This document shows positions 7,842 through 15,594 of a DNA stretch of 33,169 bases, piece by piece. This DNA comes from Desulfobacteraceae bacterium. GTDB taxonomy: Bacteria > Desulfobacterota > Desulfobacteria > Desulfobacterales > Desulfosalsimonadaceae. The stretch is taken from positions 1-33,169 of the forward strand of contig QZJS01000063.1 in the NCBI GenBank assembly GCA_003597945.1, in the 5' to 3' direction. The notes under the pieces were generated by a model. It saw only the letters and a program-made list of their open reading frames with translations. It did no database searches and was not told the DNA's origin. The position numbers were made by a program, and so were the translations under genes. Numbering within the stretch: the stretch's first letter is position 1; each line of letters starts with the position of its first letter.

Positions 7842-8382
7842 AGGATTTCCTCAAGTGATTTAAAATTTTACAGCAGATTTGTTCCGCGCTGCAATGATCC
7901 GTCTCAATCCGCAAATTCATTGCCGACTGGTAAAGAGGGGTGCGCTGGGCCAGGGTTTCCACGATTTCGGTTTCTATAGGGCGATCGGTTAAGGCCGGAC
8001 GAAGTTTTTCATTCTCGGCGTCTTGTCCCATCCGGGCCATTATGGTTTCGATGTCCGCGGTCAGCCAGATCACCGCATGTCCGCTTTTTTTCATGCTGTC
8101 TACGTTGTCCGGGTCCAGAACCACACCGCCGCCCGTGGCCACGACGACCCCGTCCATTTCACCCAACTCGCGTATTACAATTTTTTCCCTGGACCGGAAT
8201 TCCTCCCACCCGAGCCGTGAAACCATGTCGGCAACGGTCATGCCGTGCTTGGCCATGAGAATAACATCGGAATCCATGAATTGCCACTCTAACTTGTGAG
8301 CCAGCCGTCGTCCGACAGTGGTCTTGCCCGTGCAGCGGTATCCGATCAGAAAAATATTCATCGGTCTTGATATCTTGTCCAT
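7819..8382 (-). CDS. aroK: shikimate kinase
   Basis: AroK phosphorylates shikimate at O3 with ATP. The 187-aa protein has Walker A GYRCTGKTT, the shikimate-binding Asp in MDSDVI, the FRSREK arginine, the ATGGGVV glycine loop and the LRPAL lid region. The start codon overlaps the aroA stop (TAATG at 8384-8380), so translation is probably coupled. An in-frame ATG at 8361 begins MNIFLIG, closer to the usual family N-terminus, and cannot be ruled out. The 3' end overlaps aroC by 23 bp. Confidence 0.95.
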   Translation of the reverse strand: MDKISRPMNIFLIGYRCTGKTTVGRRLAHKLEWQFMDSDVILMAKHGMTVADMVSRLGWEEFRSREKIVIRELGEMDGVVVATGGGVVLDPDNVDSMKKSGHAVIWLTADIETIMARMGQDAENEKLRPALTDRPIETEIVETLAQRTPLYQSAMNLRIETDHCSAEQICCKILNHLRKSYAGKFIR

Positions 8383-9638
8383 TAAGTCAGTGCATTGATA
8401 ACGTTGAAAAATCCGGGAAAGGATTTGGCCACGCAGCCTTCATTTTCAATCATGACGCCGGGAACCTTTAAGCCGGCCACGGAAAAGCACATGGCGATGC
8501 GGTGATCATCATAGGTTTTAATCCGGGCCCCATGCATGGGGCCGCCGGTCACGGAAATGCCGGAATCCCTCGTCCGGGCGTCGATCCCCATTTTGCATAG
8601 TTCGTTTTTGACGGCTTCAAGCCGGTCGCTTTCTTTTGCCCGGAGATGGGCCACATTTTCAATCACGGTGGCGCCATCGGCGAAAGCGGCAATCACCGCC
8701 AGGGTGGGAACAAGATCCGGCATGTCGGCCATATCAACGGTTACGGCGGACAGCGGCCCGCCGATAACGGTAATTCCGTCTTCATGGTATTCCACCTTAC
8801 ATCCCATGGCGGCCAGAACTTCGGCAAAACGCACATCTCCCTGCCGGGACGCTTTTGTAATTCCAAGCACCTTGACCCGGGAGCCGGTAACAGCGGCCGC
8901 GGCCCAGAAATATCCGGCCTGGGATGCATCCGGCTCCACGATATATTCACCCGATTGATACGTCTGGGCGCCCGGCACATGAAAGCCGGTATAACCGTTA
9001 CGGGCAAACGTGATCCCGAACCGGTCCATAATATCTAATGTCATGTCAATATAGGGCTTGGATACCGGCCCGCCGGTTACTTCGATATCCATGCCGCCCG
9101 GACTACAGGGCGCAATCAGCAGGAGGGCGGAAAGATACTGGCTGCTGGTGCTGCAATTAATGTGAGTCCGGGTTCCGGTAATGGTCCCGCCGGTGATGCA
9201 AACCGGCGGGCATCCGGTGTTGTTTACGGACACGGCGGAAACGCCGAGTTCCTGTAAAGCCGACAGCAGATCATTGATGGGCCGCTCCTGCATGCGGTCG
9301 GATCCGGTCAGGACATAATCGCCAATGCCAAGCGCCGCCAGCCCCGACAACAGGCGCATGGAGGTTCCGGAATTTCCCAGGTGGATCGGATGATCGCAGG
9401 GATCAAATCTTCCATTCTTGCCGCTGATGAAAATGGCGCCGGGTTCGCGGCCGACGGCAATGCCCATGCTTTCCAGGGCCGAAAGGGTCAGGCGGGTGTC
9501 ATCACTGTCTAATGAACCCAGTACGCGGCAAGGGCCGTTAGACAATGCCGCGGCCATGCAGACCCGATGGGTATAGCTTTTGGAACCGGGAACGCGGACC
9601 GTGTTATCGGTTAAATTTTTCGGAATGATTTCCATCAT
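8382..9638 (-). CDS. aroA: 3-phosphoshikimate 1-carboxyvinyltransferase (EPSP synthase)
   Basis: AroA joins PEP to shikimate 3-phosphate. The 418-aa protein has VPGSKSYTHR (substrate lysine), HLGNSGTSMRLLSGLAA (the motif around the glyphosate-binding loop), SSQYLSALLL, PDASQAGYF, the catalytic-region RAKESDRLEAV and YDDHRIAM. Length and motif order are standard. NSGTSMR has Ser where class I enzymes usually have Ala (NAGTAMR), which suggests a class II-like, Bacillus-type enzyme. The ATG at 9638 or 9635 follows AAAGGAGA. It is fourth in the aro operon and ends in a one-base overlap with aroK. Confidence 0.97.
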   Translation of the reverse strand: MMEIIPKNLTDNTVRVPGSKSYTHRVCMAAALSNGPCRVLGSLDSDDTRLTLSALESMGIAVGREPGAIFISGKNGRFDPCDHPIHLGNSGTSMRLLSGLAALGIGDYVLTGSDRMQERPINDLLSALQELGVSAVSVNNTGCPPVCITGGTITGTRTHINCSTSSQYLSALLLIAPCSPGGMDIEVTGGPVSKPYIDMTLDIMDRFGITFARNGYTGFHVPGAQTYQSGEYIVEPDASQAGYFWAAAAVTGSRVKVLGITKASRQGDVRFAEVLAAMGCKVEYHEDGITVIGGPLSAVTVDMADMPDLVPTLAVIAAFADGATVIENVAHLRAKESDRLEAVKNELCKMGIDARTRDSGISVTGGPMHGARIKTYDDHRIAMCFSVAGLKVPGVMIENEGCVAKSFPGFFNVINALT

Positions 9639-9706
9639 GACGCCCCGGTCTCCTTTATTTCTTCATTTTTTCATAATGATGCGTTTTCATATCGTTATAC
9701 GTATCC

Positions 9707-10525
9707 TTATTTATTTTGCAACGCGGCGTAAACGGCCTGTTTCATCTGCTCCAGCGGGGCCTGGATTTTAGTCCACCATTCAAACTGCATGGCGCCCTGG
9801 TAAACAAACATGGAAACCCCGTCAACAATGCGGCAGCCCCGGGCGGCGGCTTCTTGGAGCAGCCGGGTCCGGACGGGATGATAGACAATGTCCATGACAA
9901 GCATATGGGGATGCAGCGCGTCAGCGGATATGGGCATAGCATTTATATCCGGATGCATGCCCACCGGCGTGGTGTTGATCAGGATATCGATGGATTCCCC
10001 GCTTACCTGATCAAGAGGGCAAAAATCAGCGCCAAGGGCCGAAGCCAGCGCTTCTCCGTTTTTCCGGGAGCGGCTGGCGATACAGACCCGGGCGCCCTGC
10101 CGGATCATGCCGAAAGCAACGGCTCGGGCCGCGCCGCCGGCGCCCAGGATCATAACATCTTGGTCAGTGAGAGGGGCGTGTTCGGCAATGGCCCGCACCG
10201 CGCCGTCGCAATCGGAATTGCGGCCCGTCAACCGGCCGTCCGTATTGACAATGGTGTTGACCGCGCCGATTTTTTCGGCAATTTCATCAACCGCGTCAAG
10301 ATGTTTTATAATGCTGACCTTGTGGGGGATGGTCACGCTCACACCGGCGATATTTAATGCCATGATGCCGGATACGGCGGCCTTGACATCTTTTACCCGA
10401 AAGGCCGCGTACACGCCCGGATATCCGGTGATGTCAAAAGCCCGGTTGTGCATGACCGGCCCCAGACTGTGGGATACGGGATCACCGATCACGCCGTAAA
10501 TCCTGGTTGCGGCGGTCAGGTTCAT
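9707..10525 (-). CDS. aroE: shikimate 5-dehydrogenase
   Basis: AroE reduces 3-dehydroshikimate to shikimate with NADPH. The 272-aa protein has the N-terminal substrate domain (GDPVSHSLGPVMHN, VTIPHK with the catalytic lysine, NSDCDGAVRAI with the catalytic Asp) and a Rossmann domain with GAGGAARAVAFG. Asn-Ser-Asp replaces the more common Asn-Thr-Asp, a mild change. SRSRKN after the second strand fits NADPH 2'-phosphate binding. The ATG follows GAGGAAAA. Many bacteria fuse AroD to AroE. Here AroE stands alone and no aroD is present, so 3-dehydroquinate dehydratase must be encoded elsewhere. Confidence 0.96.
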   Translation of the reverse strand: MNLTAATRIYGVIGDPVSHSLGPVMHNRAFDITGYPGVYAAFRVKDVKAAVSGIMALNIAGVSVTIPHKVSIIKHLDAVDEIAEKIGAVNTIVNTDGRLTGRNSDCDGAVRAIAEHAPLTDQDVMILGAGGAARAVAFGMIRQGARVCIASRSRKNGEALASALGADFCPLDQVSGESIDILINTTPVGMHPDINAMPISADALHPHMLVMDIVYHPVRTRLLQEAAARGCRIVDGVSMFVYQGAMQFEWWTKIQAPLEQMKQAVYAALQNK

Positions 10526-10575
10526 TGGGTTTTCCTCACTTCAACAAAGAATCAATTTGCATTTTTGCTCAATGA

Positions 10576-11568
10576 TCATCGTTCCATGATGGTCTCATCA
10601 ATCTGCATGCCGAAATGCCGGCCGACAGCCTCCATTGCCACCAGGACCTTGTCGCCGGGTTTCAACGTCACCACGGAAACCGGGTTCCCCTCCGGATCGG
10701 TCAATCGAATGGTCTCGGCGTTCTGGAGAATGGTGGCGATCTCCTGCCCGCCTGTTTTTGCCCGAACCAGCAGCAGGGGGCGTTTCTCGATCTTGACCCG
10801 GCCCACTGTTCCCATACTGGATCTGCCGGTGTAATCGGTGATCAATACCGGATCACCCGCAACAAGTTCCGAAAGATAACGGGTTTTGTTTCCCGGCACC
10901 CGGGTATAGGCATGCACCGGACCGGCATTGACCCGAAACGGACGCGGCGAAACATATGGATTGACCACGCTTTCGGCATGCACCAGAAACAGGGCGCCGC
11001 TGCTGTTGCCCACCAGCAGCCCCTCTCCTTTTTCCATGTGGGTGCAGGTATCCACGCAGACCCGGTCCCCCATGCCCGCGGGCCGGATCTCGGTGATTTC
11101 GGCGGTTTCCAATGCAATGGTTTCAACATCGGACTTGAGCCGATCAAGAGTTCTTTTGACTTCCAGGGGATCACGGGTGCAGAGCAGAATCCGGTTCACC
11201 CCTTTTTCAAGGGTGCCGAAAGCGGTCTGGGCCTCATCGAGTGAATGGACCCGTGCGATGATATCAGCGCCCCGGGCAATGAGATTTTCAAGAGGGATCA
11301 CCGACCAATCCGTACATTCCAAAATCACCGGCGTGCTTTTTGATATCTGCGCAATCTCATCTTCATCCTGGCCGCTTTTGATGGTGCGGGTGACCACATC
11401 CACCCCGAGCCGGATATCCCCGTCTTCAGCAATGGTGTCGATGCGTCCCAGTGCCTTGACCTTTTCCGAATAGCCGGCGGGAACCAGCACGCCGTCGGCC
11501 CCGCCTTCCAGAGCCGTGGTTACCAATTCCTTATCCCATGGATCAATGTTAATCCAGATTTTCCGCAT
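10576..11568 (-). CDS. aroB': 3-dehydroquinate synthase II (archaeal type)
   Basis: The product belongs to the DHQS II family (Methanocaldococcus MJ1249). These enzymes oxidatively deaminate and cyclise 2-amino-3,7-dideoxy-D-threo-hept-6-ulosonate to 3-dehydroquinate with NAD+. It replaces classical AroB. From ATG 11568 the protein has 330 residues and begins MRKIWINIDPWDKELVTTAL. Family features include the C-terminal block VNAGPVHAYTRVPGNKTRYLSEL and GDPVLITDYTGRSSMGTVGR. The frame is open upstream to 11607, but ATG 11568 has GGGAGA 6 nt upstream and matches the family start. It lies directly after the ADTH synthase gene, its partner in the same bypass. Confidence 0.95.
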   Translation of the reverse strand: MRKIWINIDPWDKELVTTALEGGADGVLVPAGYSEKVKALGRIDTIAEDGDIRLGVDVVTRTIKSGQDEDEIAQISKSTPVILECTDWSVIPLENLIARGADIIARVHSLDEAQTAFGTLEKGVNRILLCTRDPLEVKRTLDRLKSDVETIALETAEITEIRPAGMGDRVCVDTCTHMEKGEGLLVGNSSGALFLVHAESVVNPYVSPRPFRVNAGPVHAYTRVPGNKTRYLSELVAGDPVLITDYTGRSSMGTVGRVKIEKRPLLLVRAKTGGQEIATILQNAETIRLTDPEGNPVSVVTLKPGDKVLVAMEAVGRHFGMQIDETIMER

Positions 11569-11626
11569 GCCTGTTCTCCCTGATAAATAAAAAAAGGATG
11601 AATTCAAAAAACTTCAATATTTCTCC

Positions 11627-12424
11627 TTATGCCAGTAATTTCAGGGCAGCGTCAACTGTGTCGTTTTCAAAAATAATTTTGGCCATGGCCCTTACCATGG
11701 CGGGCGGATTGACATGCTGGAAGACGTTGCGGCCGATGGATGCGCCTGCCGCGCCCGCATCCATGGCACCCCTGACCATCTCAAGAATGTCGCGATCCGA
11801 ATCCATCTTGGCGCCGCCGGCAATCACCACCGGAACGGTGCTGCCCTCCACCACCTGCCGGAAGGTTTCCGGAGAACCGGTATAGGAGACCTTGACGATA
11901 TCCGCACCCATCTCGCATCCCACCCGGGCCGCGTGTTTGACCACTTCCACATCATATTCATCCCTGATATTCTGGCCCCTCGGATACATCATGGCCAATA
12001 GCGGCATGCCCCAGTTGCGCGCCTCGTAGCTGACCCTGCCGAAATCGTGGAGCATCTCCCGTTCCTGTTCATCACCGATGTTGATATGAATGGAGACCGC
12101 GTCCGCGCCCAGTTTTATGGCTTCTTCCACCGAGCTGACCAGTGTTTTGGAGTGGGGGTGCGGCGACAGGGACGTGGACGCGGACAGATGGATGATCAGC
12201 CCGATATCCGAGCCGCTGCGCCGATGCCCGGCTCCCACAAGCCCCTTGTGCTCCACAATGGCTTTGGCGCCGCCTTCGGCCACAAGGGCCACGGTTTCCC
12301 GTATGTCGCAGATGCCTTCAATGGGTCCCACGGAAACCCCGTGATCCAGCGGCACGATGATGGTATGCCCGGTGTTGCGGTCCATGATGCGTTCCATGCG
12401 AATCTGCTTGCCGATGATGGTCAT
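11627..12424 (-). CDS. aroA': 2-amino-3,7-dideoxy-D-threo-hept-6-ulosonate (ADTH) synthase
   Basis: This class I aldolase condenses a 6-deoxy-5-ketofructose 1-phosphate derivative with L-aspartate semialdehyde, the first step of the archaeal-type route to dehydroquinate (MJ0400 family). The 265-aa protein has [11 protein letters not shown] (Asp27), MMYPRG (Tyr147) and [13 protein letters not shown], where Lys178 is in the Schiff-base position, followed by [11 protein letters not shown] and [13 protein letters not shown] for phosphate binding. The family resembles archaeal fructose-bisphosphate aldolases, but its place next to DHQS II and aroE/A/K/C fixes the role. ATG 12424 follows AAGGAG. 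It is the first gene of the operon and lies 40 nt after the attenuator T-run, so attenuation gates the whole pathway. Confidence 0.95.
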   Translation of the reverse strand: MTIIGKQIRMERIMDRNTGHTIIVPLDHGVSVGPIEGICDIRETVALVAEGGAKAIVEHKGLVGAGHRRSGSDIGLIIHLSASTSLSPHPHSKTLVSSVEEAIKLGADAVSIHINIGDEQEREMLHDFGRVSYEARNWGMPLLAMMYPRGQNIRDEYDVEVVKHAARVGCEMGADIVKVSYTGSPETFRQVVEGSTVPVVIAGGAKMDSDRDILEMVRGAMDAGAAGASIGRNVFQHVNPPAMVRAMAKIIFENDTVDAALKLLA

Positions 12425-12463
12425 GGTCTTCTCCTTTTGATGATGGTGACAGTGGCGTTTAAC

Positions 12464-12499
12464 AAAAAAAAGCCGCAGGCTTTTTTGCCTGCGGCTTTT
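12464..12499 (-). terminator. attenuator terminator of the aro operon
   Basis: On the minus strand, AAAAGCCGCAGGC (12499-12487) and GCCTGCGGCTTTT (12480-12468) form up to 13 bp around a six-A loop and run into eight T (12471-12464). It sits between the leader peptide and aroA', so it is an attenuator and not an end-of-operon terminator. The A-rich 5' flank would also let it end plus-strand transcripts. Confidence 0.93.
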
Positions 12500-12538
12500 G
12501 GGTCTCGTGTCTTTTTTTTTCTTCAGTATGTCTTCATC

Positions 12539-12628
12539 TCATACCGGAGGGGAGCCCTTTCCGCAGGCGCAGCAATAGCTATAATACCAGTAGTAATAAA
12601 AGCTGCGTATGCTTGAGGAGGTTCCCAT
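12539..12628 (-). CDS. aromatic-rich attenuator leader peptide (29 aa)
   Basis: A 29-codon frame begins ATG GGA ACC and ends in TGA at 12541-12539. Residues 10-18 are FYYYWYYSY, so eight of nine codons specify an aromatic amino acid (six Tyr, one Phe, one Trp). The next residues, CCACG, are encoded by the bases that form RNA segment 2, so they are probably set by the RNA pairing. The nearest Shine-Dalgarno-like sequence, AAGGTGAG, ends about 13 nt before the ATG, which is long. An in-frame GTG at 12646 is a weaker alternative. The peptide itself probably has no function; its role is to report charging of tRNA-Tyr and, less strongly, tRNA-Phe and tRNA-Trp. Confidence 0.88.
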   Translation of the reverse strand: MGTSSSIRSFYYYWYYSYCCACGKGSPPV

Positions 12629-12684
12629 TACCGGATGTTTTCTCACCTTTTTCTTCTGGTTGTCTATTTTTAATTCAACGCTTA

Positions 12685-12712
12685 TTTATAACTTTTTGAC
12701 TATCTGACCCAA
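12685..12712 (-). promoter_or_regulatory. promoter of the aro operon
   Basis: TTGGGT (12712-12707) and TATAAA (12690-12685) are 16 nt apart on the minus strand, 24 nt after the stop of the PHP gene. The predicted start near 12678 would place the leader peptide start about 50 nt into the transcript, as in known attenuated leaders. The -35 match is weak. Confidence 0.5.
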
Positions 12713-12735
12713 CTCCTTGCGGATGTCAAGCTTTT

Positions 12736-13383
12736 TTACCGTTTTTTTTCAATCAGCAGGGCCGCGTTGCGCTGCATGTCGACAAAAACGCTGCGGTCCA
12801 GACCGGCGCCGCGCACGATGCGTTCGGCAATCCCGGCATCGATAAGATCCCCGGGGCCGTGTGAATCCGTGTTGATAACAAGTTTTGCGCCGCATTGTTG
12901 AGCCAGCCGGGCCACATGGCCGTTGGTCAGACTGTGACCTTTCCGTGCGGTGATTTCAAGAAGGACCCCGCCATCCCGAGCGGCCATGACATCTTCTTCA
13001 CTGATCAGTCCGGGATGGGCCAGGATATCGGCGCCTGCCGCAATGGCGGCCGCGTTGGTGCCGGGGGCCACGGGTTCGGCAATGGTTTCTCCGTGAACAA
13101 TGACGATGGATGCGCCAAGGTCGCGCGCTTTGGTGACCGTGTCCTTTATAAGTCCGGGGGGCACATGGGTGATCTCGATGCCCGGTATGATGCGGATGGA
13201 CAGCACCGGATTTAATTGTTTGGCAACCGCCACGATTCTTGGGATAATAAAATCAAGATTGGAAAGATCCCCGTGATCCGTGATGCCGATGACGCTTAAT
13301 CCCCGGGCCTCGGCCCTTCGCGCCAGTTCAGAGGGGATCAGCTCACCGTCGCTGAAAATAGAATGGCTATGCAGATCGATCAT
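12736..13383 (-). CDS. PHP-domain metal-dependent phosphoesterase
   Basis: The 215-aa protein is a complete PHP domain: MIDLHSHSIFSDG (His5, His7), GITDHGDL (Asp36, His37), GIEITHV, IVHGE, ILAHPG and NTDSHG, together the metal ligands of this trinuclear hydrolase fold. Members include histidinol phosphatase HisK, YcdX-type phosphatases and the DNA polymerase PHP domain. The substrate cannot be read from the sequence. It is a stand-alone protein of usual length and the last gene of the DUF4911-miaB operon, starting 6 nt after the preceding stop. It lies next to the aro operon but has a separate promoter, so a role in aromatic synthesis should not be assumed. Confidence 0.88.
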   Translation of the reverse strand: MIDLHSHSIFSDGELIPSELARRAEARGLSVIGITDHGDLSNLDFIIPRIVAVAKQLNPVLSIRIIPGIEITHVPPGLIKDTVTKARDLGASIVIVHGETIAEPVAPGTNAAAIAAGADILAHPGLISEEDVMAARDGGVLLEITARKGHSLTNGHVARLAQQCGAKLVINTDSHGPGDLIDAGIAERIVRGAGLDRSVFVDMQRNAALLIEKKR

Positions 13384-13389
13384 GTTCTG

Positions 13390-13899
13390 TTAAACTTTGT
13401 ATTTGCCGAAATCGTCTGAAGAAAGATTCTTTAAATAATCCTCCCACTGCTTGCCCTGCTCACTGTCGTCAACGCTTTCATATTCGCCGTTGACCTGGCC
13501 GTCCTTGACTTTTAAATTATCGATGACCTTGTCATCCACGTATATGGCGGCATTGACCCGCAGAGCCAGGGCAATGGCGTCGCTGGGCCGGGCATCCATG
13601 ATAAAGGTCCCTTCCGGCGACTGGCAATGGATCTTTGCATAAAACGTATTGTTTTTCAGATCGCAGACCTCGATGCGCGGGATATGGATATTGGCCTTTG
13701 CGATAAAATTTTTAAAAAGGTCATGGGTCATGGGCCGGTCAAAGGTGATGTTCTGCAATACAGAGGCAATGGCCGCGGCTTCCAGCAAACCGATCCATAT
13801 GGGAATGGAAAATTCTTCATCCAGTGAATTTAAAATCAGAATCGGCGCGTTGGTGGATGGATCCATGGCCAGTCCACCGATTTTCATTTCATGCAACAT
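13390..13899 (-). CDS. bifunctional nuclease family protein (DUF151)
   Basis: From ATG 13899 the protein has 169 residues starting MLHEMKIGGLAMDPSTNAPI. It matches the DUF151/BFN family: LILNSLDEEFSIPIWIGLLEAAAI, RPMTHDLFKNFI and the signature MDARPSDAIALALRVNAAIYV. Plant members have been reported to have nuclease activity; in bacteria the function is poorly known. The frame is open upstream to 13983 inside miaB, but ATG 13899 follows GGAGGAG closely. Its start overlaps the miaB 3' end by 11 bp, so translation is probably coupled. Confidence 0.9.
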   Translation of the reverse strand: MLHEMKIGGLAMDPSTNAPILILNSLDEEFSIPIWIGLLEAAAIASVLQNITFDRPMTHDLFKNFIAKANIHIPRIEVCDLKNNTFYAKIHCQSPEGTFIMDARPSDAIALALRVNAAIYVDDKVIDNLKVKDGQVNGEYESVDDSEQGKQWEDYLKNLSSDDFGKYKV

Positions 13900-15313
13900 A
13901 AGCCTCTCCTCCTTTCGGGGCGATAATAAGATCACCTGGGTCAACAGCTGTTCCCCACAGGGAGTTTTCGCATGCGCGTTCAATTTTTACATTTTGAATG
14001 CGACCGCTTGAAAAATCAATATCAGTCACCGGACCTTGGGCAAGCGCGTGAAAGTTGACGATCCGGTTTTCGGGAGTCCTTCCTGACAGCTCAATATAAT
14101 GCAGTTGCTTGACTCCGCCTGATTTGATCTGATTTTTGCTGTATCCTTCCACCATGACCGGAAAAACTTGTCCGATCAAACGGTCGTATGCCTGCCGGGT
14201 GATCCCTTCCTGAGTTTCCAATGCCCGGCGCAGCCGCTCTCCCTTGACCGGATCAGGCACTTTTTCCGGAAACCGGGATGCCGGGGTTTCGGGCCGATCG
14301 GAATAAGCAAAAGCAAAAATATGGTCAAACCCGACGGTGGTCATCAAATCGATGGTTTGCTCAAAGTCGTCATCGGTTTCCCCCGGAAAACCGGCAATGA
14401 TATCGGTGGTCACCGCAATGCCGGGGGATATGGCGCGCAGTTTTTCAACCTTATCCATGTATATTTCCCGGTTGTATTTCCGGTTCATTTTCGCCAGAAT
14501 CCGATTTGAACCGGATTGAACCGGCAGATGTATATGATTGCATAATTTATCGAGCCTGGCAAACGAATTCATCAGGTCTTCCGAAAGGTCCTTGGGATGG
14601 GAAGTCACAAACCGGATTCTTTCAAGACCGATAAGGTCATTGACCTGCCGCAGCAGCCGCGGAAAGGAAACCAGACCTTCCTTTATCCCGTAACTATTGA
14701 CGTTCTGGCCAAGAAGGGTGACTTCTTTGACGCCGGAACCTACCAGCATTTTTATTTCGCAAATGATATCTTCCGGCCGGCGGCTGACTTCCCGGCCCCT
14801 GACGTAAGGAACCACGCAATAAGTACAGAAATTATCACATCCCCGCATGATGGTAACATGCCGGGAAACGGTGTTTTGCGGGAGTACGGGCATGTCGGCC
14901 GGAAATTCGGGTATATCGGCCGTCATTTCCGTATCAATGACGGGGCCGCCGTCACGGTCAAGGCGTTTAAGATATTCGGGCAGTCGATGCACCGCGTGGG
15001 TTCCCAGAACGATATCGATAAAGGGAAACCGTTGGATAAGATGGCTTCCCATCTGCTGGGCAACGCAACCGGCCACGATGACACGGACTTCGGGTCGTTT
15101 TCGCTTGATGGCGGTCAGCCTCCCAAGGAAGCTGTAGACCTTCTGAACGGCTTTTTCACGGATGGCGCAGGTGTTTATAATAATTACATCGGCATCGTCC
15201 ATGACGTCGGTTGCAAAAACCGAAAGGACATACATCTGCTGCAGCATCCTCTCGGAATCATAAACGTTCATCTGGCATCCGATGGTATGTACAAAGACTT
15301 TAGAAGAAGTCAT
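13889..15313 (-). CDS. miaB: tRNA-2-methylthio-N6-dimethylallyladenosine synthase
   Basis: MiaB adds the 2-methylthio group to i6A37 of tRNAs reading UNN codons. These include tRNA-Tyr, tRNA-Phe, tRNA-Trp and tRNA-Cys. The 474-aa protein has the N-terminal UPF0004 domain with three cluster cysteines (Cys13, Cys49, Cys83), the radical SAM motif CDNFCTYC (Cys159, 163, 166), the HLPVQSGSNRIL strand, and a C-terminal TRAM domain. The length is normal for the family. ATG 15313 lies 20 nt after the DUF4911 stop. MiaB modifies the very tRNAs whose codons fill the neighbouring aro leader peptide; a link is only speculative. Confidence 0.97.
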   Translation of the reverse strand: MTSSKVFVHTIGCQMNVYDSERMLQQMYVLSVFATDVMDDADVIIINTCAIREKAVQKVYSFLGRLTAIKRKRPEVRVIVAGCVAQQMGSHLIQRFPFIDIVLGTHAVHRLPEYLKRLDRDGGPVIDTEMTADIPEFPADMPVLPQNTVSRHVTIMRGCDNFCTYCVVPYVRGREVSRRPEDIICEIKMLVGSGVKEVTLLGQNVNSYGIKEGLVSFPRLLRQVNDLIGLERIRFVTSHPKDLSEDLMNSFARLDKLCNHIHLPVQSGSNRILAKMNRKYNREIYMDKVEKLRAISPGIAVTTDIIAGFPGETDDDFEQTIDLMTTVGFDHIFAFAYSDRPETPASRFPEKVPDPVKGERLRRALETQEGITRQAYDRLIGQVFPVMVEGYSKNQIKSGGVKQLHYIELSGRTPENRIVNFHALAQGPVTDIDFSSGRIQNVKIERACENSLWGTAVDPGDLIIAPKGGEAYVA

Positions 15314-15333
15314 TATTTATGGGTATACCTTTT

Positions 15334-15555
15334 TCAATTACTTGAATTTATTGGTTCGATGATCATATCACGTCCAAGATCCATGATCAGATCATCCACG
15401 TCCGCCTCGCATCCCGGCGGGATCCCCAATTCCACCTCAGCCGCGTAAGGATTTGTGGTGGAAACCATGGCAATGCCGTCATAGGCCTCAAAGATAAACT
15501 TGAGCCGGCAGACCGATTTCCGGTCAATCCGGTATCGTTTTCGTATGGATAACAT
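15334..15555 (-). CDS. DUF4911 family small protein
   Basis: From ATG 15555 the product has 73 residues: an N-terminal basic stretch, then RLKFIFEAYDGIAMVSTTNP and an acidic C-terminal half (DVDDLIMDLGRDM). It resembles DUF4911, a small family found upstream of miaB in Desulfobacterota. Its function is unknown. The frame opens at 15579, but ATG 15555 has AAGGAAA 6 nt upstream. It is the first gene of the operon, 20 nt before miaB. The fold looks like a compact alpha/beta domain that may bind RNA or a partner protein, which is inference only. Confidence 0.75.
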   Translation of the reverse strand: MLSIRKRYRIDRKSVCRLKFIFEAYDGIAMVSTTNPYAAEVELGIPPGCEADVDDLIMDLGRDMIIEPINSSN

Positions 15556-15594
15556 GTGTTTCCTTCCAAGTGACTTCATTAGAAACTGTTATGT

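Larger units (their letters stand above)
12464..12628 (-). promoter_or_regulatory. ribosome-mediated transcription attenuator for aromatic amino acids
   Basis: Four segments in the order of a classical attenuator can be read on the minus strand. Segment 1 is CGCAGC (12607-12602), just before the aromatic codons. Segment 2 is GCTGCGCCTGCGG (12573-12561), just after them. Segment 3 is CCGCAGGC (12494-12487). Segment 4 is GCCTGCGG(C) (12480-12472), followed by eight T. 1:2 pairs as CGCAGC/GCTGCG with the aromatic codons in the loop. 2:3 pairs over 8 bp as antiterminator, because segment 2 carries the same GCCTGCGG as segment 4. 3:4 is the terminator. A ribosome stalled on Tyr, Phe or Trp codons would block segment 1, free segment 2 and allow readthrough into aroA'. 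A ribosome reaching the stop codon would allow the terminator. The arrangement is seen directly; the regulation is inferred from trp/phe attenuators. Confidence 0.9.

Noticed and set aside
12464-12499. End-of-operon terminator for the PHP gene transcript
   Set aside because: A terminator over 200 nt past the PHP stop and after the aromatic leader frame, with a matching antiterminator, fits attenuation better. It may also stop readthrough from PHP.
12047-12616. 189-aa plus-strand frame across the aroA' start and attenuator
   Set aside because: It is antisense to aroA' and to the leader region. The attenuator pairing explains this DNA better.
14597-15448. 283-aa plus-strand frame across miaB and DUF4911
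   Set aside because: It is antisense to miaB, whose radical SAM and cluster cysteines are intact. There are no domain features of its own.
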